Below, one piece after another: positions 61,117-64,000 of a stretch of DNA of 64,000 nucleotides (positions within the stretch are counted from its first letter, which is position 1; every line of letters begins with the position of its first letter). The notes beneath the pieces are model-generated. The model did not search any database and was not told the DNA's origin. It saw only the letters and a program-made list of their open reading frames with translations. Source of the DNA: Acrocarpospora pleiomorpha (GTDB taxonomy: Bacteria > Actinomycetota > Actinomycetes > Streptosporangiales > Streptosporangiaceae). The stretch is from the NCBI RefSeq assembly GCF_009687885.1, contig NZ_BLAF01000005.1:209118-273117 (forward strand), read 5' to 3'. The translations under genes were made by a program, and so were the position numbers.

Positions 61117-63713
61117 GCGCCAGGCTGGTGGGCAGGGAAGCGGAGTTACGCGCGCTGCTGTCCGGGTTGGACAAGGCCGCACAAGGGCCGGCCCGCATGA
61201 TCCTTATGCGCGGTCCGGCGGGATCCGGCAAGACCGTTTTGCTGGACGCCTTGGAGTGGCACGCCCGGCGCGCGGGAGCGACGATTCTGCGCGGCGCCTG
61301 CTCGCCCGCCGGGGCCCGCCGGCCCTGGCACGCCGCGCAAAGCCTGTTCGGCGGGGAGCCGCCGCACGCCGAGAGCACCGCTGTGCCGCTGTCACACCGG
61401 TTGCTCCGGCGGGTCACCAAGGCGACCGCGTCGGGGCCGGTGGCCATCATGCTCGACGACACGCAATGGTGTGACGAAGAGTCGCTGGCCTGGCTGGACT
61501 TCCTGATGAACCGCGGGCACCACCTTCCGCTGCTCGTCCTGCTCGCCCAGCACCGCTCCGGCCTGGTGAACTGGCGGCAGGCGGTGCCCGGTGTCGCCGC
61601 GCGCGGACACCGCACCATCGACCTCGGGGCACTGCTCGGGGAGGACGCGGGAGAGCTGGCCCGGCAGTGGTGGGACGCCGTACCGGAGAAGCCGTTCGTC
61701 CGGGTGTGCCACGGCGTCTGCCGCGGCAATCCATCACTTCTCGTACGATTGTTCGAACGTCTGAGCGAGAAGGGCGTGCCGGCTGATGCCCGGGGCGAGC
61801 TCAGGGCCCATGAGCTCGGCGCCGAACTCTTCGCGGGGCATCTGCTGGCCACGCTCGACCGGCAGCCCGAGTACGTGCGCAAGGTCGTGGAGGCTCTCGC
61901 CGTGCTGGGGCAGGCCGACGAGGAACTGGCGGGAATGCTGTGCGGGGTCTCGGAGCCGCTGGTAGCCGCCGCGATCGACATCCTGCGCGACGAGGGGATC
62001 ATCGACGCCGGCCTGGCCGAGCTGAACGACGATCAGGTACGCACCAGGGTGCTGGGCGCCATGCCGGCCGGCAAACTCGACCGGTGGCGGAGCCGGGCCG
62101 CCCGGCTGCTCAACGACAGCGGCCGGCCGGTCGAGGAGGTCGGCGCGCAGCTGGTGCTGCTGCCCAGGCTTCCCGAGCCCTGGATGCGGGACGCGCTTCG
62201 TGCGGCGGCGCGCAGCGCCGAGCGGGACGGGTCGCTGGGGACGGCGGCGCGCTACCTGGGCCGGATGGTGGTGGCTGATCCCGCCGACATCGACGCGCAG
62301 GCCGACTTCGAGCGGCTGATCGGGCACGACGATCCAAACGACGGCCTGCCGGAACTCGACGGCGTGGTCGCCGACAATCACGAGCTGCGGAAGCTGGTCT
62401 GGTCGGCTCTGTCGATGGTCGGAGGCAGGCGCCGGTCCGGCAAGGTGATCTCCGAGCGCGTGCTGGCGATGGGGATGCCGGAAGCGCCCACCGCGGGCGA
62501 GCGCGAGTCGCTCGCCATGCGATCGATGATCTGGGCGATGTCCGGTTCCTCGGCCGAGGTCTGCGTCGCCCTGGCCCGCCAGGCACTGAGCGGTGGGGAT
62601 GGCATTTGGGCGTTGGGCCCTGCCGCCTGCGTACTCTCGCTCGCCGACAAGGTCGAGGAAGCGGTTCAGGCCATGGACCCGATAATCGCGCGTGCCACCG
62701 AGCACGGCGACGATTGGGTCTGGATGATGGCCCTGTCCACGCGGTCGCGGATCCTGGGCGATGCGGGCGACCTCGACAGGGCCCTGACGGACGCGAGACG
62801 TGCCGCCGAGCTGGCGGATGAGCGGTCGTGGTCGAAAGGCGTCTCGGCGTCACGGGCGGCCCTGGCGGCGGTGCTCGCCCAGCGCGGCGACATCGACCAG
62901 GCCGCTTCCGTGCTGGGGCGGCTGCCCGCGCTGGACGTGACGGAGTCCTTCCTTGACTACCCATGGGTGCTGATGACGAGGTCGCACCTGGCGGTGTCGC
63001 GAGGTGACCTCGAAGGCGCGCTGTCGGCACTGACCGCCTGTGGCGCGCTGCTGGCCGACGCCGGCGTCAGGAATCCGAAATTCATGCCGTGGTGGCTGGA
63101 CGCGGCCTGTGTGCTCGCCGACCTGGGCCGCCAGAAGGAGGCTGAGGAGTTCGTCGAGCATGGGGAGCGACTCGCCGCGGACTGGGGGGAGGCCTCCGGC
63201 CGGGGATTCGCGCTGCTGGCGAGGGGGGCGATCACTGAAGGGAGCGAGGGGGTGGAACTGCTCGCCGAGTCGGCGGAGACGCTGGCGGGCACCTCGGCGC
63301 GCTGGTACCGGGTTCGGGCCGAAATCCTGCTCGGCGAGGCGCTGCTGCGAAGAGACGATCGCGAAGGCGCCCGCAGGCATTTCCGCCAGGCCGTGTACCT
63401 GTCGTTGCGGTGCGGGTTCGGCGCGCTGGCCGCGCGGGCGCGCGATCGGCTGGTCGCCGCGGGCGGCTGGATGAACCAGGGGGTCGGCGGCGTCCAGGAT
63501 GTGCTGACCACGGGAGAGCGGCGCGTCGCGGAACTCGCGGCGGCCGGCGCCACCAACCGGGAGATCGCCCACGCCCTGCGCATCGCGGTGCGCACCGTCG
63601 AGATCCACCTGACCAGCGTCTTCCGGAAGCTGGACGTGAGCGGCCGCACGGACCTGGGGCGGGCGCTGGACTTGCTCGGGAAAGCGGGCCGGAACACGCC
63701 GACAGCCAGGTGA
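61113..63713 (+). CDS. LuxR-family regulator with N-terminal AAA domain (LAL type)
   Basis: An 866-residue regulator: ATPase domain (Walker A RGPAGSGKTVLL near 36, Walker B VAIMLDDTQW near 115), a long helical TPR-like middle and a C-terminal LuxR HTH (LTTGERRVAELAAAGATNRE, then VRTVEIHLTSVFRKLDVS). LAL proteins activate catabolic or antibiotic operons on binding a small ligand and ATP, MalT being the model. GTG 61113 overlaps the EI stop, so it is made with the PTS and probably activates it. Confidence 0.9.
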   Translation: MSARLVGREAELRALLSGLDKAAQGPARMILMRGPAGSGKTVLLDALEWHARRAGATILRGACSPAGARRPWHAAQSLFGGEPPHAESTAVPLSHRLLRRVTKATASGPVAIMLDDTQWCDEESLAWLDFLMNRGHHLPLLVLLAQHRSGLVNWRQAVPGVAARGHRTIDLGALLGEDAGELARQWWDAVPEKPFVRVCHGVCRGNPSLLVRLFERLSEKGVPADARGELRAHELGAELFAGHLLATLDRQPEYVRKVVEALAVLGQADEELAGMLCGVSEPLVAAAIDILRDEGIIDAGLAELNDDQVRTRVLGAMPAGKLDRWRSRAARLLNDSGRPVEEVGAQLVLLPRLPEPWMRDALRAAARSAERDGSLGTAARYLGRMVVADPADIDAQADFERLIGHDDPNDGLPELDGVVADNHELRKLVWSALSMVGGRRRSGKVISERVLAMGMPEAPTAGERESLAMRSMIWAMSGSSAEVCVALARQALSGGDGIWALGPAACVLSLADKVEEAVQAMDPIIARATEHGDDWVWMMALSTRSRILGDAGDLDRALTDARRAAELADERSWSKGVSASRAALAAVLAQRGDIDQAASVLGRLPALDVTESFLDYPWVLMTRSHLAVSRGDLEGALSALTACGALLADAGVRNPKFMPWWLDAACVLADLGRQKEAEEFVEHGERLAADWGEASGRGFALLARGAITEGSEGVELLAESAETLAGTSARWYRVRAEILLGEALLRRDDREGARRHFRQAVYLSLRCGFGALAARARDRLVAAGGWMNQGVGGVQDVLTTGERRVAELAAAGATNREIAHALRIAVRTVEIHLTSVFRKLDVSGRTDLGRALDLLGKAGRNTPTAR

Positions 63714-63803
63714 CGTGGATTCGCTGAAGACTGCGCAAACGCCTAGGAATTTGCGGAGACAATCAGCAGACTTGGCAGTGGCGAGAGCAGGTGAAATCCC
63801 CCG

Positions 63804-64000
63804 ATGTCCGCCCACAGGAGGAGACGACGGCGAGGCGCCGACGGACCGAAGTTTCACCCACTCGCCTTCGGCGGCTGGGGTGACTACAAGACCTGGGCCG
63901 AGCACCAGTTCCTGCCCAGGCCCATCGAAGACGTGCCAGACGACGACGTGCTGCACGGCGAGGTGCTGGACGGCGAGGTGCCGGACGACGGGCGGGGTAG
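63804..64000 (+). CDS. short charged protein, cut by the window edge
   Basis: An open frame from ATG 63804 runs to the last base with no stop. It begins with an Arg run (MSAHRRRRRRGADGPKFHPL), then GWGDYKTWAEHQFLPRPIED and an acidic tail with HGEVLDGEV. Not recognised. The weak start context leaves it uncertain. Confidence 0.4.
   Translation, partial: MSAHRRRRRRGADGPKFHPLAFGGWGDYKTWAEHQFLPRPIEDVPDDDVLHGEVLDGEVPDDGRG

Noticed and set aside
59350..61182. A 610-codon - strand frame opposite EI
   Set aside because: EI motifs on the + strand are unambiguous; the antisense frame has none.

Overview
The window is high-GC DNA with strong G/C bias at third codon positions, GTG/TTG starts, many ATGA/GTGA stop-start overlaps, and actinobacterial families (ANTAR, PucR, LuxR-LAL, class F sortase, SigB/F-type sigma factor, YcnI/CopCD). 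It fits a soil actinomycete, probably Streptosporangiales-like; that placement is inference from gene content only.

Layout. 0-3.4 kb: minus-strand glycerol/dihydroxyacetone operon glpF-dhaK-dhaL-dhaM behind a perfect 19-bp palindrome, with a degenerate tandem repeat after dhaK. 3.5-5.1 kb: cytochrome P450 and an aldehyde dehydrogenase relic. 5.1-9.2 kb: minus-strand cell-surface cluster of an acidic-tail protein, histidine kinase, response regulator, Asp-repeat wall protein, class F sortase and a tiny Trp/Asp-rich secreted peptide. 9.4-13.0 kb: cyclase-family hydrolase, a thiamine-diphosphate enzyme carrying an in-frame 48-bp minisatellite, and an acyltransferase. 13.0-16.1 kb: secreted discoidin-DUF1996 protein behind LacI-type operator palindromes, a DUF305-like lipoprotein and a DUF3592 protein.

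16.1-22.3 kb: proline catabolism (P5C dehydrogenase, proline dehydrogenase, divergent PucR regulator). Its 3' flank is littered with P5C dehydrogenase fragments and holds a 2.2-kb island bounded by two nearly identical 31-bp palindromes, encoding an ATPase fused to a PD-(D/E)XK-like domain and an orphan antitoxin-like HTH protein. 22.3-23.4 kb: glycosyltransferase. 23.5-27.8 kb: partner-switching sigma-factor locus (PAS-GAF-PP2C, GAF-ANTAR, STAS, sigma factor, anti-sigma kinase). 27.9-31.8 kb: small envelope proteins, class A beta-lactamase, PaiB-like and HTH proteins.

31.8-33.2 kb: tRNA-Pro(GGG) followed by wreckage of an integrated element (integrase, group II intron RT, ECF sigma). 33.3-48.8 kb: metal and cofactor acquisition: Nik/Opp-type ABC importer with a permease-ATPase fusion, frameshifted MFS exporter, PepSY membrane protein, cobalamin riboswitch with a BtuFCD-like importer and a FhuF-like [2Fe-2S] protein, a YcaO relic, then YcnI-CopCD-YcnI copper genes. 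48.8-50.9 kb: decayed insertion sequences. 51.1-53.7 kb: ABC-F protein and TauE/SafE exporter. 54.5-63.7 kb: one long operon for a complete hexitol phosphotransferase system: DeoR repressor, PfkB kinase, EIIC, EIIB, EIIA, zinc dehydrogenase, HPr, EI and a LuxR-LAL regulator. The general PTS proteins made here could also supply phosphate to DhaM at the left end.

The most unusual parts are the palindrome-bounded ATPase island, the Asp-repeat/sortase/two-component cluster, the B12-riboswitch operon with a FhuF-like reductase, and the minisatellite inside a catalytic enzyme.
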